Below are positions 7,914 through 16,585 of a DNA stretch of 64,000 nucleotides, one piece after another (position 1 is the first letter of the stretch; each line of letters opens with the position of its first letter). The DNA lies in the NCBI GenBank assembly GCA_017452265.1, contig JAFTMS010000004.1, positions 1 to 64,000 of the forward strand. Reading direction: 5' to 3'. The DNA comes from Bacteroidales bacterium. GTDB taxonomy: Bacteria; Bacteroidota; Bacteroidia; Bacteroidales; UBA932. The position numbers and the translations under genes were made by a program. Below the pieces are notes generated by a model. It made no database searches. It saw nothing but the letters and a program-made list of their open reading frames with translations, and was not told the DNA's origin.

Positions 7914-7962
7914 CCATTTTCCGAACAATCCGTATTCCAAACAAACCATATTCAGAACAATC
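7914..7962 (-). repeat. Three tandem 16-bp repeats in the pta leader
   Basis: On the plus strand units start at 7914 (CCATTTTCCGAACAAT), 7930 (CCGTATTCCAAACAAA) and 7946 (CCATATTCAGAACAAT), an exact 16-base period. They lie between the pta -7 box and its start codon, thus in the transcribed leader. Confidence 0.75.
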
Positions 7963-7963
7963 G

Positions 7964-7972
7964 GCAAAATTA
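7964..7972 (-). promoter_or_regulatory. -7 box of the pta promoter
   Basis: TAATTTTGC on the minus strand fits TAnnTTTG. A -33 TTTG at the right distance is not convincing, so the promoter may need an activator. Confidence 0.45.
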
Positions 7973-8057
7973 GCAAATTCCATTCAAATTTCCCGTATCT
8001 ACTTTCAAAATGATGCCCGCAAAACGCATTTCACTACCACTCAACACCTTACGAAAA

Positions 8058-8085
8058 CTGCGTGCCGCCTTTGGGGAGCACGCAG
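8058..8085. repeat. REP-like palindrome, family 1, copy 1
   Basis: CTGCGTGC (8058-8065) and GCACGCAG (8078-8085) are perfect inverse arms around a 12-base loop CGCCTTTGGGGA. Close copies occur at 54214, 60017 and 62547, with related flanking bases such as TTACG. Confidence 0.8.
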
Positions 8086-8138
8086 CTTACATAATCGCAT
8101 CAGCAGCAATAGGTTACATTTTACGGCAACATATTCTA

Positions 8139-8302
8139 CAGAAGACTGGCGATGATTGCAGAGGACTCCGTTCGCTTTGCTCACTCCGGTCCCTCCCATT
8201 GTCATCTGCGTCATCGCTTCGCGATAACTTGCTGCCAACTGACCCCTCCTCCTGCCCGTGTCCGGGGGTGGACACGCCTCTGCAATCACCGCCCACCTTC
8301 TG
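8139..8302. other. Long imperfect inverted repeat with internal hairpins
   Basis: The arms 8139-8164 and 8277-8302 pair over 26 positions with four mismatches: CAGAAG/CTTCTG, GGCG/CGCC and TGATTGCAGAGG/CCTCTGCAATCA. Inside are ATCGC-ttc-GCGAT (8213-8225) and CGTGTCC-gggggt-GGACACG (8257-8276), the latter abutting the outer arm. Open frames across it lack any gene-like character. It may be a structured RNA, a folded DNA site or a decayed element. Confidence 0.55.
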
Positions 8303-8355
8303 CACTGCCTCACAAACCTTGATGTCAATACGCATCTTACATAATGTATAGCCGG

Positions 8356-8393
8356 AAATTTATTGGAATTTGGTGCCAAATTTCAATAAATTT
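8356..8393. repeat. AT-rich 18-bp hairpin
   Basis: AAATTTATTGGAATTTGG (8356-8373) and CCAAATTTCAATAAATTT (8376-8393) are inverse with one mismatch and a two-base loop. It could act as a terminator or cruciform; its neighbours give no clue. Confidence 0.65.
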
Positions 8394-8513
8394 TTCAGAA
8401 AAAGATGCCTTACAGCGCGCTCTAAGCCCGATTTTTAACTTTATTCGTGTACTTTTTGTTTACACGGATAAGCCTTCTGAACTTTGCCGATGTAACTTTT
8501 AAATATATCGTAT

Positions 8514-8627
8514 ATGGATATGAGAAACGACATCGAAATTTTTGAAGAGAAGGACAGGGATTACGTCGATATCCTGACGAACGGAGGGTTCAAGGCGTTC
8601 TTCGGTGACGAGAACAAGCAAAGTTAG
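8514..8627 (+). pseudogene. N-terminal stub of an Rpn/PD-(D/E)XK transposase-like nuclease
   Basis: A 37-residue frame with RDYVDILTNGGFKAFFGDEN resembles the conserved start of Bacteroidales Rpn-family recombination-promoting nucleases (YxxPxTDFGFKxxFG). A TAG at 8625-8627 ends it where the full protein would continue for about 250 residues. No continuation is recognised downstream, so it is a decayed remnant. Confidence 0.5.
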
Positions 8628-8880
8628 TGCTATTGGTCGTGGTTGACAAGAATTTCAGGAAGAAATCGTATTGAAATCCAGGGGGTGTTCATATCCTGGC
8701 CGAAGGCGAGGATATCATTGGCAAGAGTCCGATTCCTTATGCCCATCAGGGCAAGTCTTCTGACGGATTGTCCGGCTGAAGTCTTGCACGGGCTTTAATG
8801 TGCAGCTGGGGGCAAAAAGAGTTTGAGGGTCTTATGGCGGGAAGCGGGGTGGACATGTTGTTGTAATATATATATATTCT
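8628..8880. other. Gap with no recognised gene
   Basis: About 250 bases between the nuclease stub and the Fic gene promoter. Short frames on both strands lack start context and recognisable sequence. It may be eroded transposase DNA. Confidence 0.4.
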
Positions 8881-8955
8881 TTTGGCAATTCGGATCACTT
8901 TTGTAACTTTACCACCGAAAAACAGTGGTAAGTGTACCACATAATTTGGTAGTAC
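8881..8955 (+). promoter_or_regulatory. Fic gene promoter with repeated TGGTA/TACCA sites
   Basis: TTTG (8881-8884), 19 bases, TAACTTTAC (8904-8912). Four TACCA-type half-sites follow in alternating orientation: TTACCAC (8909), GTGGTAA (8925), GTACCAC (8934) and TTGGTAGTAC (8946). They cover the -7 box and the whole leader, so a repressor could bind here; the Fic protein has a C-terminal winged-helix-like region and could be autoregulatory. Confidence 0.55.
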
Positions 8956-8962
8956 AAGAATT

Positions 8963-10033
8963 ATGGAAGAGAAGAAATTGCAGGCTGTATTGGATGAGTG
9001 GCAGAGATTGCTGCCTTTGTCGGAGGAGGATCGTTTACGTTTGAGGAGGCGGTTTACTGTGGATTTTAACTACAATAGTAACCATCTTGAGGGAAATACT
9101 TTGACGTATGGTCAGACGGAGATTCTGCTTCTTTTCGGTAAGGTGATCGGAGAGGCGGAATTGAAGGATGTGCAGGATATGACTGCAAGTAATGTAGCGT
9201 TGAAGACGATGGAGGAGGAGTCCGGGGTGAAGGATATTCCGCTGACTCAGAATTTCATCAGGACTTTGCATCGTACTTTGCTGCGTGAGGATTATACTGT
9301 GTATCGCAGTCTTCCGGGAGGTGTGCAGACGAGTTATGTGGTTCACGCGGGTCAGTATAAGACTCGTCCGAACAGTGTGATTACACGTTATGGGGATTGT
9401 TTTGAGTATGCTTCTCCGGAGGAGACTCCTGCGCTTATGGCGGGTCTTGTGGATTGGTACAATCAGGCTGAACAGGAGGGTGTGCTTACGCCTGCAGAGC
9501 TTGCGATTATGTTCCATTACAGGTATATACGCATTCACCCGTTCGAGGATGGCAACGGGCGTATTGCGCGTATGATGGTGAATTATATTCTTGCTCGTCA
9601 CGGTTATCCGATGGTTGTGGTTCGCAGCAGGTCGAAGAAGGAGTATCTGGAGGCGTTGCATCGTGCAGATCTTGTGGTGGGCGCGGCTCCTGCAGATGGT
9701 GCAAATGCTTCATTAAAGAATATCAGACCATTCCATAAATATATGAACAGTCTGATAACAGAAGAAATCAAGAATGATATCCTGTTTGTGACTGAGAGAG
9801 ACAACAAGGTGTGGTGGTATGACGGTCAGAGGATAGTTTTCCGCACAGAGACATATAATAAGATTTTGCGTGCGCTTCAGGCGGAGAATCGCGCTACGCT
9901 TGCATATCTGCAGAAGGAGGTCGGGGTCAATCGCTCGGCCTTGCAGAAGATGTTGGCGAATCTGCAAGAGAAGGAATATGTGGAGAGAGATGAGAAGGGG
10001 GGCTGGCGTGTATTCATAACCCCGTCGTTGTGA
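8963..10033 (+). CDS. Fic-domain AMP-transferase with N-terminal inhibitory motif
   Basis: A 356-residue Fic/DOC protein. The catalytic motif HPFEDGNGRIAR is near residues 193-204, matching HxFx(D/E)GNGRxxR, whose histidine is required for AMP transfer from ATP. The inhibitory motif (S/T)xxxE(G/N) is seen upstream as SNHLEGN near residue 39, making it a class II, self-inhibited Fic. After the Fic core, residues ~285-350 (YNKILRALQAENRATLAYLQKEVGVNRSALQKMLANLQ) look like a winged helix. Its targets are unknown. No Fic antitoxin gene is needed or seen. Confidence 0.92.
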   Translation: MEEKKLQAVLDEWQRLLPLSEEDRLRLRRRFTVDFNYNSNHLEGNTLTYGQTEILLLFGKVIGEAELKDVQDMTASNVALKTMEEESGVKDIPLTQNFIRTLHRTLLREDYTVYRSLPGGVQTSYVVHAGQYKTRPNSVITRYGDCFEYASPEETPALMAGLVDWYNQAEQEGVLTPAELAIMFHYRYIRIHPFEDGNGRIARMMVNYILARHGYPMVVVRSRSKKEYLEALHRADLVVGAAPADGANASLKNIRPFHKYMNSLITEEIKNDILFVTERDNKVWWYDGQRIVFRTETYNKILRALQAENRATLAYLQKEVGVNRSALQKMLANLQEKEYVERDEKGGWRVFITPSL

Positions 10034-10154
10034 TTATAAAGAAATGACAATAAAACGGTATAATGTTCCCCTTTATTTGGACGGGATTCCAGATAAGATT
10101 TTACAGGCATACGTTCGCATCATTTAAGGCTACGCAGAAAAAACAGATACATAA

Positions 10155-10778
10155 TCACCTTGACTCTTCTGCGAATACGGAATCAAAGATGGTCCGGAGT
10201 CTGGATTCATCCTTTAAAATTGTACGAAGCTGCCTAAGGGGTTCTTCATTCGGCGAACCGGGGATAAGAAGATGCAGATAGCCGCCTTCACCGTATTTCT
10301 CGTGAAGATGGTCGATTGTACGCTGCCAGTGGCCTTCCTTGTCAAGTTCAGAATAGTGGGAAAGACCGAACTGGACTGTTCTGCGTATGATGGTTTCCGG
10401 GACAATCATACGATCGGCCTCGGCCACTATAAGACCGTAGATGCTTCTTGGAGTTATCTGGGCCGATGCACGATGATCCTCCGCAGCTTGGGCTATAATC
10501 TCAATCTGCTCCGGGGAGAACCACTCTGCAAGTCTTTTGTCCTCACGGATGATCCGGCCGCTTTCCAGATGATGTGTCTTCCTGTCGACAGACAGGCCCA
10601 GGTCATGACAGGCCGCCGCCGTAAGGAGCATTTCTTCGCTGATGTCATACTGACTGCCCATCGACAACGCACGCTCGATAACAGACAGGACATGATCCTC
10701 CCGGTGAGCTTTGTCGAAGTCGGCATACCGAGGTACGATCTCAGCATATATGTAGTTATAAAGGCTTTCTCTTATCAT
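10155..10778 (-). CDS. HD-domain metal-dependent phosphohydrolase
   Basis: About 207 residues. Metal ligands of the HD superfamily appear in order: H in REDHVLSV, HD in AACHDLGL, H in AAEDHRAS, and D in VAEADRM. Such enzymes hydrolyse nucleotides or cyclic nucleotides in the cytosol; the substrate is not evident. I chose the ATG of MIRESLYNYI because the ten residues before it are unusual for the family (cysteine-rich); the frame is open to 10811. It lies alone, convergent with the Fic gene. Confidence 0.8.
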   Translation of the reverse strand: MIRESLYNYIYAEIVPRYADFDKAHREDHVLSVIERALSMGSQYDISEEMLLTAAACHDLGLSVDRKTHHLESGRIIREDKRLAEWFSPEQIEIIAQAAEDHRASAQITPRSIYGLIVAEADRMIVPETIIRRTVQFGLSHYSELDKEGHWQRTIDHLHEKYGEGGYLHLLIPGSPNEEPLRQLRTILKDESRLRTIFDSVFAEESR

Positions 10779-10855
10779 CCGGAAAAACATTTGATTGCAT
10801 TCACATTGCAAGATAGTGAATATCCGTAATTCTTACAAGTTTTGTATGGATATAT

Positions 10856-11449
10856 TCAGAAGCCTATACCGAGGTGGACTCCCAGACAGTCCGTAGCTAA
10901 GGTCGGCCCTAAAAACACATGAAGATTTCTGTAGCATCTGATTCTGATTCCCGGCTGCCATCCTCCGACAAAAAGGACATCTCCCACATTATCGTCAATG
11001 ACCTCCTCCTGTTTGCCATCCGGATAATGATATTTACCTTCTATCTTATATATCCATGCCGCTCCTGCACACAGATCGCTGTAAAAAGCGAATATCTTGC
11101 GTCTGCCAAGATGCCAATACCGCCGGAAATTCAGGCCGGTACGGAGGGAATACAGCGAACCGGGAGCAGAATCAAGATAAGTGTCTCCATGGGCAAGCAT
11201 CAATGCGAAAGAGCGTTTTTCATCAATTCGGACGCCACCAGTGAGCATCGGGCCTTCAGTAATCCACCCGGCATATAACCTTAATGTGAATTCCGGTTTC
11301 CAATCTTTGATACCCTCTTTTGAAAAGGCTCGTTTCCATTCATTCGCCCAGTCAGATAAACCATCTGACAGTGTTTCCTGAGCGAAAACACGATATTGCA
11401 ATCCTGCCGTCAGGAGCACGATTGCAAACGCTATAATCCTCTTTATCAC
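10856..11449 (-). CDS. Secreted outer-membrane beta-barrel-like protein
   Basis: The 197-residue product has a signal peptide (MIKRIIAFAIVLLTAGLQYRVFA, cleavage after AFA-like sequence near residue 23). The rest alternates polar and aromatic residues (FTLRLYAGWI, RRYWHLG, RIRCYRNLHVFLGPTLATD), ends LGIGF, and fits a small eight-strand barrel. A C-terminal aromatic residue is typical of outer-membrane barrels. The function is unknown. It is followed by the AraC gene on the same strand, whose start lies well upstream. Confidence 0.65.
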   Translation of the reverse strand: MIKRIIAFAIVLLTAGLQYRVFAQETLSDGLSDWANEWKRAFSKEGIKDWKPEFTLRLYAGWITEGPMLTGGVRIDEKRSFALMLAHGDTYLDSAPGSLYSLRTGLNFRRYWHLGRRKIFAFYSDLCAGAAWIYKIEGKYHYPDGKQEEVIDDNVGDVLFVGGWQPGIRIRCYRNLHVFLGPTLATDCLGVHLGIGF

Positions 11450-11513
11450 AATCTCAATGGTTTAACATCATATAAGATGCAGAAAAAGCGTCTGTCGTGA
11501 CAGCTTGCTGCAG

Positions 11514-12371
11514 TCAACTATTCAATCCGTTGCGGTATTCGGTCGGAGTTTGAGCGAATCTTTTCTTGAAGAGACGGCAGAAATAGGGGGTGTCGGGGAG
11601 GCCCACGGCGGCACATATTTCATTTATGTTGCGGTCGGGATCGCGAAGAAGTTCACAGGCGTGGCCAAGACGCTTTTCGTTAAGGTATGCCGTGAACGTC
11701 ATGCCTGTGTGGCGTTTGAAGAAGGAGCAGAACGAAGTGCGGTTCATTCCGATATGCCTTGAAATCTCATCTATCGTGACCGTCCTTGCGAAGTTGCAGT
11801 TCACATAGCTAAGAATCTGCGACATCTTCACGGCATCACGGCTTCTGACATGGGTATCGGCAATCTTCCGGACTGTTTCCGCCTCGGCAATCGTAACGAG
11901 AAGATCCAGAAAAGAGAGCAGACGTCTTCTGGAGTTTTCCCCGACCATACGCTGCATCGTGGCGAGAAGCCGTCTGCCGGCCTCACCTGAAAACACAAGT
12001 GCATCCTTCTGCGAAACAATCTGCAGAACAGTTTCCGACATCTCAGGAAAGTCCTCCGAAATCCTTTCAAGAAGACGTGGAGAGAAGAAGATGGAAATGT
12101 TCCCGATATTTCCGTCGGCATCAGTCACATCATTTCTGAAATACCAGCAGTGCGGCATTCCGGGAGGAACAAGAACCGTTTCCCCGGCCGCGAAAGGCTC
12201 GGAAACTTCCGAAAGAAGGCGTGTTCCCGCACCAGTCACGACACATGAAAGCTCCCATGTCACCTGCCTGTGGAGCGGAATCTGACGATCAGGCGGAAGG
12301 CACACGGCATCGAAGCCGAACGATTGAGAGTGAAGCTCCGGTATTGTCACATATTCAGATTTGGTCTTCAT
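11514..12371 (-). CDS. AraC-family transcriptional regulator
   Basis: A 285-residue regulator. The N-terminal half is a cupin-like sensing domain (LHRQVTWELSCVVTGAG... PPGMPHCWYF). The C-terminal AraC double helix-turn-helix has NCNFARTVTIDEISRHIGMNRTSFCSFFKRHTG and a second helix ending LPDTPYFCRLFKKRFAQTPTEYR, the family signature. The ATG at 12371 (MKTKSEY) is chosen because upstream residues are low-complexity isoleucine-rich. Likely targets are sugar or envelope genes, possibly the beta-barrel gene just downstream; this is not shown. Confidence 0.9.
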   Translation of the reverse strand: MKTKSEYVTIPELHSQSFGFDAVCLPPDRQIPLHRQVTWELSCVVTGAGTRLLSEVSEPFAAGETVLVPPGMPHCWYFRNDVTDADGNIGNISIFFSPRLLERISEDFPEMSETVLQIVSQKDALVFSGEAGRRLLATMQRMVGENSRRRLLSFLDLLVTIAEAETVRKIADTHVRSRDAVKMSQILSYVNCNFARTVTIDEISRHIGMNRTSFCSFFKRHTGMTFTAYLNEKRLGHACELLRDPDRNINEICAAVGLPDTPYFCRLFKKRFAQTPTEYRNGLNS

Positions 12372-12536
12372 AGAGAAAGGATCAGCTATCTTTTGCGAAT
12401 ATAATACAATAATTTTGATTATAATGACAACCATAAGGCCAAAACCCTGAACAAGAACGTAAACTTCATCCTCAATGTCGTCAACTTCCTGAATGAAAAA
12501 GGAGCAAGCTCAGGAATTCAGCACGAGCATAAGGTT

Positions 12537-13730
12537 TTAATAAAGCAGATTGAAAGGATCCGCCAGCGGCACATCGGCATATGTTTCGCAAAGGCGGATG
12601 TAGTCCGTACGCTCAGGCGCGAGATAGCGTGCGATTCTAAGAAGATCCATGCAGAGTTTCCTCGACACCTCGTCAAAGCCGTTTATCTGCTCATATGGCC
12701 ATCTTTCCTCACCGCCTTCGCCGATGTAGGGGACAAGAAAGTCTACAGCCTTGTAGAAGCTGCGCCCGTCCTCGGAAACGGATTCATCCATATCGACGCC
12801 AAGATTCTTCGCCATCAGAAACACATCGATGAAGAATCCTAAATTATAATGGGAATAATGATATGAGCGCGTCCTCGTAAGCTCGTGCGGCTGGCTTCCG
12901 TCAGGAGCTATCTGCGCGAAGATGCGCTTTTCAGGAAATTCGTCAAGAATCTTACGGGCTATATCCTCCTTGCCGGAATACAGGGCGAATGCGATCACCT
13001 GTGCATCGTATGCAGTGCCGTGATTGTTCGCAGACGATGATTCCTGCCTTCCCTGAGGACTCGCAAGAATCCAGTCCAGCAGTTCACCGAACCATTTCTT
13101 CAAAGCCGCTGCATCCTCATCAGTGAATGCTTCCGAATCTTCAAGAAGAGCCACAGCATCGAGCATCTGAACGAATGAATATGTATCCAGAATCCCATAG
13201 CAGCGGCCCTTGCCGCCATTGTGTCCGGGAACCATCTGCGCATATTCAAGATTCGGATTCATGCGCGTATCCTCGTTCAGAAACCATACGCGTAGCAGTT
13301 CAGCAGCCTTCTGAGCATACTTTTCATCGCCGGTAAAGAAATATGTCAACGACAGAACCGTCACCCTTTCAGACGTTTCTCCCAGCTTGTTTCTGTCAAG
13401 GTCGTTAAGCTCCGGATTCGAATGTCCGTCACGAGAGATGTAAGGCAGACCGTCAGGTTTTGATGGATCCGGCCAGAAATAACGGGCAAGACTCATATAG
13501 TCATGTCTGTCACCGCTGGCCGGAATCTTCTTCTTCATCATCACGGACAGCGGCTCGGCCTCGAGAGCAGCATCGGCTCTGCCTTCAAGAGCCTCCAGAG
13601 CCGCTGAGTAAAACGGCTCGTCAAGCGACTCCTTCACCTCTGTGAGATGCCCTATATCCCAGATTGCCTGGGCACCCGAAGGTATCCAGGCAAGCATTCC
13701 GAGGACAAGGATGACCAATGCTCTTTTCAT
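12537..13730 (-). CDS. Alginate-lyase-family protein (PF05426-like), secreted
   Basis: A 397-residue protein with a signal peptide (MKRALVILVLGMLAWIPSGAQA) and an all-alpha alpha/alpha-toroid typical of alginate lyases. Conserved segments include DYMSLARYFWPDP, NPELNDLDRNKLG, the ANNHGTAYDAQ motif with the probable catalytic Asn-His, and GSQPHELTRTRSYHYSHYN. Family members cut uronate-containing polysaccharides by beta-elimination. It begins 11 bases after glnS ends, so it is probably co-transcribed with it. The actual substrate is not certain; the uronate cluster at 33-36 kb is compatible. Confidence 0.88.
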   Translation of the reverse strand: MKRALVILVLGMLAWIPSGAQAIWDIGHLTEVKESLDEPFYSAALEALEGRADAALEAEPLSVMMKKKIPASGDRHDYMSLARYFWPDPSKPDGLPYISRDGHSNPELNDLDRNKLGETSERVTVLSLTYFFTGDEKYAQKAAELLRVWFLNEDTRMNPNLEYAQMVPGHNGGKGRCYGILDTYSFVQMLDAVALLEDSEAFTDEDAAALKKWFGELLDWILASPQGRQESSSANNHGTAYDAQVIAFALYSGKEDIARKILDEFPEKRIFAQIAPDGSQPHELTRTRSYHYSHYNLGFFIDVFLMAKNLGVDMDESVSEDGRSFYKAVDFLVPYIGEGGEERWPYEQINGFDEVSRKLCMDLLRIARYLAPERTDYIRLCETYADVPLADPFNLLY

Positions 13731-13741
13731 ATCGGAGCCTG

Positions 13742-15412
13742 TCAGAACTTGAAACTGTCCTTCAGGGCTGTGGTCTTGTTGAACACAAAGCGGTCAGAAG
13801 TGCTGTCCGGATCCTTGTAGAAGTATCCCACACGTTCGAACTGCACTGCGATGCCGGAATGATCCTCAAGCAAAGCCGGCTCGGCATATCCCTTGCCGAC
13901 TACGAGAGATTCCGGATTGAGATAGCTCTTATAGTCCTCTCCCTCCGGAATCTGTCCCATCTGAGCCTCAGTGAAAAGTTTGTCGTATATCCTCAGTTCG
14001 AGTTCCTTTGCATGTGCTGTGGACACCCAGTGGATGGTGCCCTTGACAGAGCGCCACTCCCCTGCCCCCGGCTTCGATGTCGGGTCGTACGTACACTTGA
14101 TTTCCACGACATTTCCCTCTGCGTCCTTCACGACCTCATGACACTTGACGATATATGTATATTTAAGGCGCACCTCTCCGTCCGGTTTGAGACGGAAATA
14201 CTTCTTCGGAGGTTCCTCCATGAAGTCGTTCCTTTCAATATACACCTCGCCGGTAAACGGCACCTTGCGTGACGGTCCCTCCGGATCTGCAGGGTTAAGC
14301 GGAGCATCGAACCACTCCACCTTGCCAGGCTCCCAGTTCGTGACAGTAAGCTTAACAGGACTCTGAACCACCATATAGCGGTTCGCCCTTTCGTTAAGAT
14401 CCTGACGCACACACCATTCCATGAGCTGGAGGTCTATGAGCTGCTCACGCTTTGCAACGCCCACCTTCTCGGCGAACATCCTGATTGATTCAGGAGTATA
14501 GCCACGGCGGCGGATTCCGCATATGGTCGGCATACGAGGATCGTCCCAGCCGCTCACATAGTTGTTCTTCACAAGTTCAAGAAGCTTGCGCTTCGACATG
14601 ACGGTATATGTAAGGTTCAGACGGGCGAACTCGTACTGATGTGACGGGAAGATCTCGAGCTTCTCGATGAACCAGTCGTAAAGCGGCCTGTGAACGTCGA
14701 ATTCGAGGGTACAGATGGAATGCGTGATGTTCTCTATGCTGTCCGACTGGCCGTGCGCGAAGTCGTACATCGGATAGATGCACCACTTGCTTCCTGTACG
14801 GTGATGGTCCGTATGGATGATGCGGTAGAGAAGAGGATCACGGAAGAGCATGTTCGGATGCGCCATGTCTATCTTGGCACGGAGCACCTTCTCGCCGTCG
14901 GCATATTTTCCATCCCTCATCTCACGGAAGAGCCTGAGGTTCTCCTCGACGCTGCGGTTGCGGTACGGGCTTTCCGTTCCAGGCACCTGAACGGTACCAC
15001 GGCCGGCGCGGATTTCCTCCTGAGTCTGGTCGTCCACATAAGCCAATCCCTTCTGTATCAAAAGCTCAGCCCATTCGTAAAGCTGGTCGAAATAGTCTGA
15101 CGCGTATCTTTCGTTCTCCCATTCGAAGCCGAGCCACTTGATGTCCTCCTTGATCGAGTCCACATACTCGGTATCCTCCTTTACAGGGTTGGTGTCGTCG
15201 AAGCGGAGGTTCGTCTTTCCGCCATATTTCTTCGCAAGACCGAAGTTGATGCAGATGCTCTTCGCATGACCTATGTGCAGATAGCCGTTCGGTTCAGGCG
15301 GAAAACGTGTCATTACCGATCTGCACTTGCCGCCAGCAAGGTCTGCTTCAATGATTTCCTCAAGGAAATTCAGATTCTTCGTCTCGTTAAGTTCTTTGTT
15401 TACCTCTTCCAT
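13742..15412 (-). CDS. glnS: Glutaminyl-tRNA synthetase
   Basis: A 556-residue class I aminoacyl-tRNA synthetase charging tRNA-Gln with glutamine. The HIGH motif is in PEPNGYLHIGHAKS near residue 45 and the KMSKS equivalent is VMSKRKLL near 270. GRGTVQVPGTESPYRNRSVEEN and the two C-terminal anticodon-binding beta-barrels are typical of the eukaryote-derived bacterial GlnRS. Length is normal. Transcription on the minus strand continues into the alginate-lyase-like gene. Confidence 0.97.
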   Translation of the reverse strand: MEEVNKELNETKNLNFLEEIIEADLAGGKCRSVMTRFPPEPNGYLHIGHAKSICINFGLAKKYGGKTNLRFDDTNPVKEDTEYVDSIKEDIKWLGFEWENERYASDYFDQLYEWAELLIQKGLAYVDDQTQEEIRAGRGTVQVPGTESPYRNRSVEENLRLFREMRDGKYADGEKVLRAKIDMAHPNMLFRDPLLYRIIHTDHHRTGSKWCIYPMYDFAHGQSDSIENITHSICTLEFDVHRPLYDWFIEKLEIFPSHQYEFARLNLTYTVMSKRKLLELVKNNYVSGWDDPRMPTICGIRRRGYTPESIRMFAEKVGVAKREQLIDLQLMEWCVRQDLNERANRYMVVQSPVKLTVTNWEPGKVEWFDAPLNPADPEGPSRKVPFTGEVYIERNDFMEEPPKKYFRLKPDGEVRLKYTYIVKCHEVVKDAEGNVVEIKCTYDPTSKPGAGEWRSVKGTIHWVSTAHAKELELRIYDKLFTEAQMGQIPEGEDYKSYLNPESLVVGKGYAEPALLEDHSGIAVQFERVGYFYKDPDSTSDRFVFNKTTALKDSFKF

Positions 15413-15588
15413 ATCGCTTGGTAATAATGAATTTGCAAATAATCCTGCGAATATACGGATTTTTTGTTTCAGTTACATCAACATCATGGCGACATCTGAG
15501 GAAAAATACGTAATTTTGCGGCGCGAAAGGCTGGATGAGGCTATTGATTCGCACTAAGGAAAAGGGAAATTTAAGATTTACAGCATTT

Positions 15589-16476
15589 ATGATAAAGTCA
15601 ATGACAGGCTATGGCAAAGCCGAGGCCACAATCGAGACGGGCAAACTCACGGTCGAGTTCCGCTCGCTCAACGGAAAGACAGCAGACATCAGCATAAAGA
15701 CACAGCTTCTGCCTAAAGACAAGGAAATAGCTGTGCGCCAGAAGATTGCAAACGAATTGCAGCGTGGCAACATCGACATGTTCATGACATTCGAGCCAAA
15801 TGCCGCAGACAGTGCAAAACAGATCAACATCGAGTTGGCGTTGGAATACTACTCACAGATCCAGGAGCTCGGCGATAAAATCGGAGCAGTGAACCTCTGG
15901 ACACAGAATCCCAACGACCTGATAGCCACAATCCTCCGTATGCCGGAAGTCATGGACGCCAAGAAGCAGGACATAATCACAGATGAGAACTGGCCGGTCG
16001 TAGAGGCATGCATAGACGAGGCTCTGGCCCATATCAATGCTTTCCGTTCTCAGGAAGGTGAAGTGCTCTACAGCGACGTGACATCAAAGGTAAGGAACAT
16101 AATGGAGCTGTCCTCACAGGTTGAAGCCTATGAAAAGGAGCGCGTCGAGACAATCAGGGAAAAAATTTTAAGCCGCTTCGCAGAGCTCAAGGCCGAACCG
16201 GACCAGAGCCGTCTGGAACAGGAGATGATTTTCTATATCGAGAAGCTCGACATCAACGAGGAGAAGGTGCGCCTGCGCCAGCATTGCAGATATTTCCTCG
16301 ATACGATCGACAGCGAACCGTACCCGGGCAAGAAGCTCGGATTCATAGCGCAGGAGATGGGACGTGAAATCAACACTACAGGTTCTAAGGCCAACCACAC
16401 TGAGATACAGAAGATTGTGGTGAAGATGAAGGATGAGCTGGAGAAGATCAAGGAACAGAGTCTGAACATATTGTAG
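15589..16476 (+). CDS. yicC: YicC-family endoribonuclease
   Basis: The 295-residue product starts MIKSMTGYGKAEA, the invariant start of YicC proteins; the frame upstream to 15535 is therefore rejected. FRSLNGKTADISIKTQ, the central LAHINAFRSQEGEVL and the C-terminal EKVRLRQHCRYFLDTI...GKKLGFIAQEMGREINTTGSKAN (DUF1732 region) are all present. YicC proteins are known as RNases involved in small-RNA turnover. A good terminator follows, so it is monocistronic. It diverges from glnS across ~176 bases. Confidence 0.95.
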   Translation: MIKSMTGYGKAEATIETGKLTVEFRSLNGKTADISIKTQLLPKDKEIAVRQKIANELQRGNIDMFMTFEPNAADSAKQINIELALEYYSQIQELGDKIGAVNLWTQNPNDLIATILRMPEVMDAKKQDIITDENWPVVEACIDEALAHINAFRSQEGEVLYSDVTSKVRNIMELSSQVEAYEKERVETIREKILSRFAELKAEPDQSRLEQEMIFYIEKLDINEEKVRLRQHCRYFLDTIDSEPYPGKKLGFIAQEMGREINTTGSKANHTEIQKIVVKMKDELEKIKEQSLNIL

Positions 16477-16505
16477 AAGTCCCGCAGACTTCGTCTGAAA
16501 TTTTT

Positions 16506-16534
16506 AGGCGGTGCATTTGTGCATCGCCTTTTTT
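16506..16534 (+). terminator. Terminator after yicC
   Basis: AGGCGGTGCA (16506-16515) pairs with TGCATCGCCT (16520-16529) with one G-T wobble, followed by a T run. Confidence 0.85.
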
Positions 16535-16585
16535 GGCAGGCTTTGTGCTAACGGACAGTCCGTGTTTTGATTAATTATAAAGGTT

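Noticed and set aside
10272-10829. 185-residue plus-strand frame opposite the HD-domain gene
   Set aside because: It lies antisense to a gene with a full HD motif set and has no recognisable domain.
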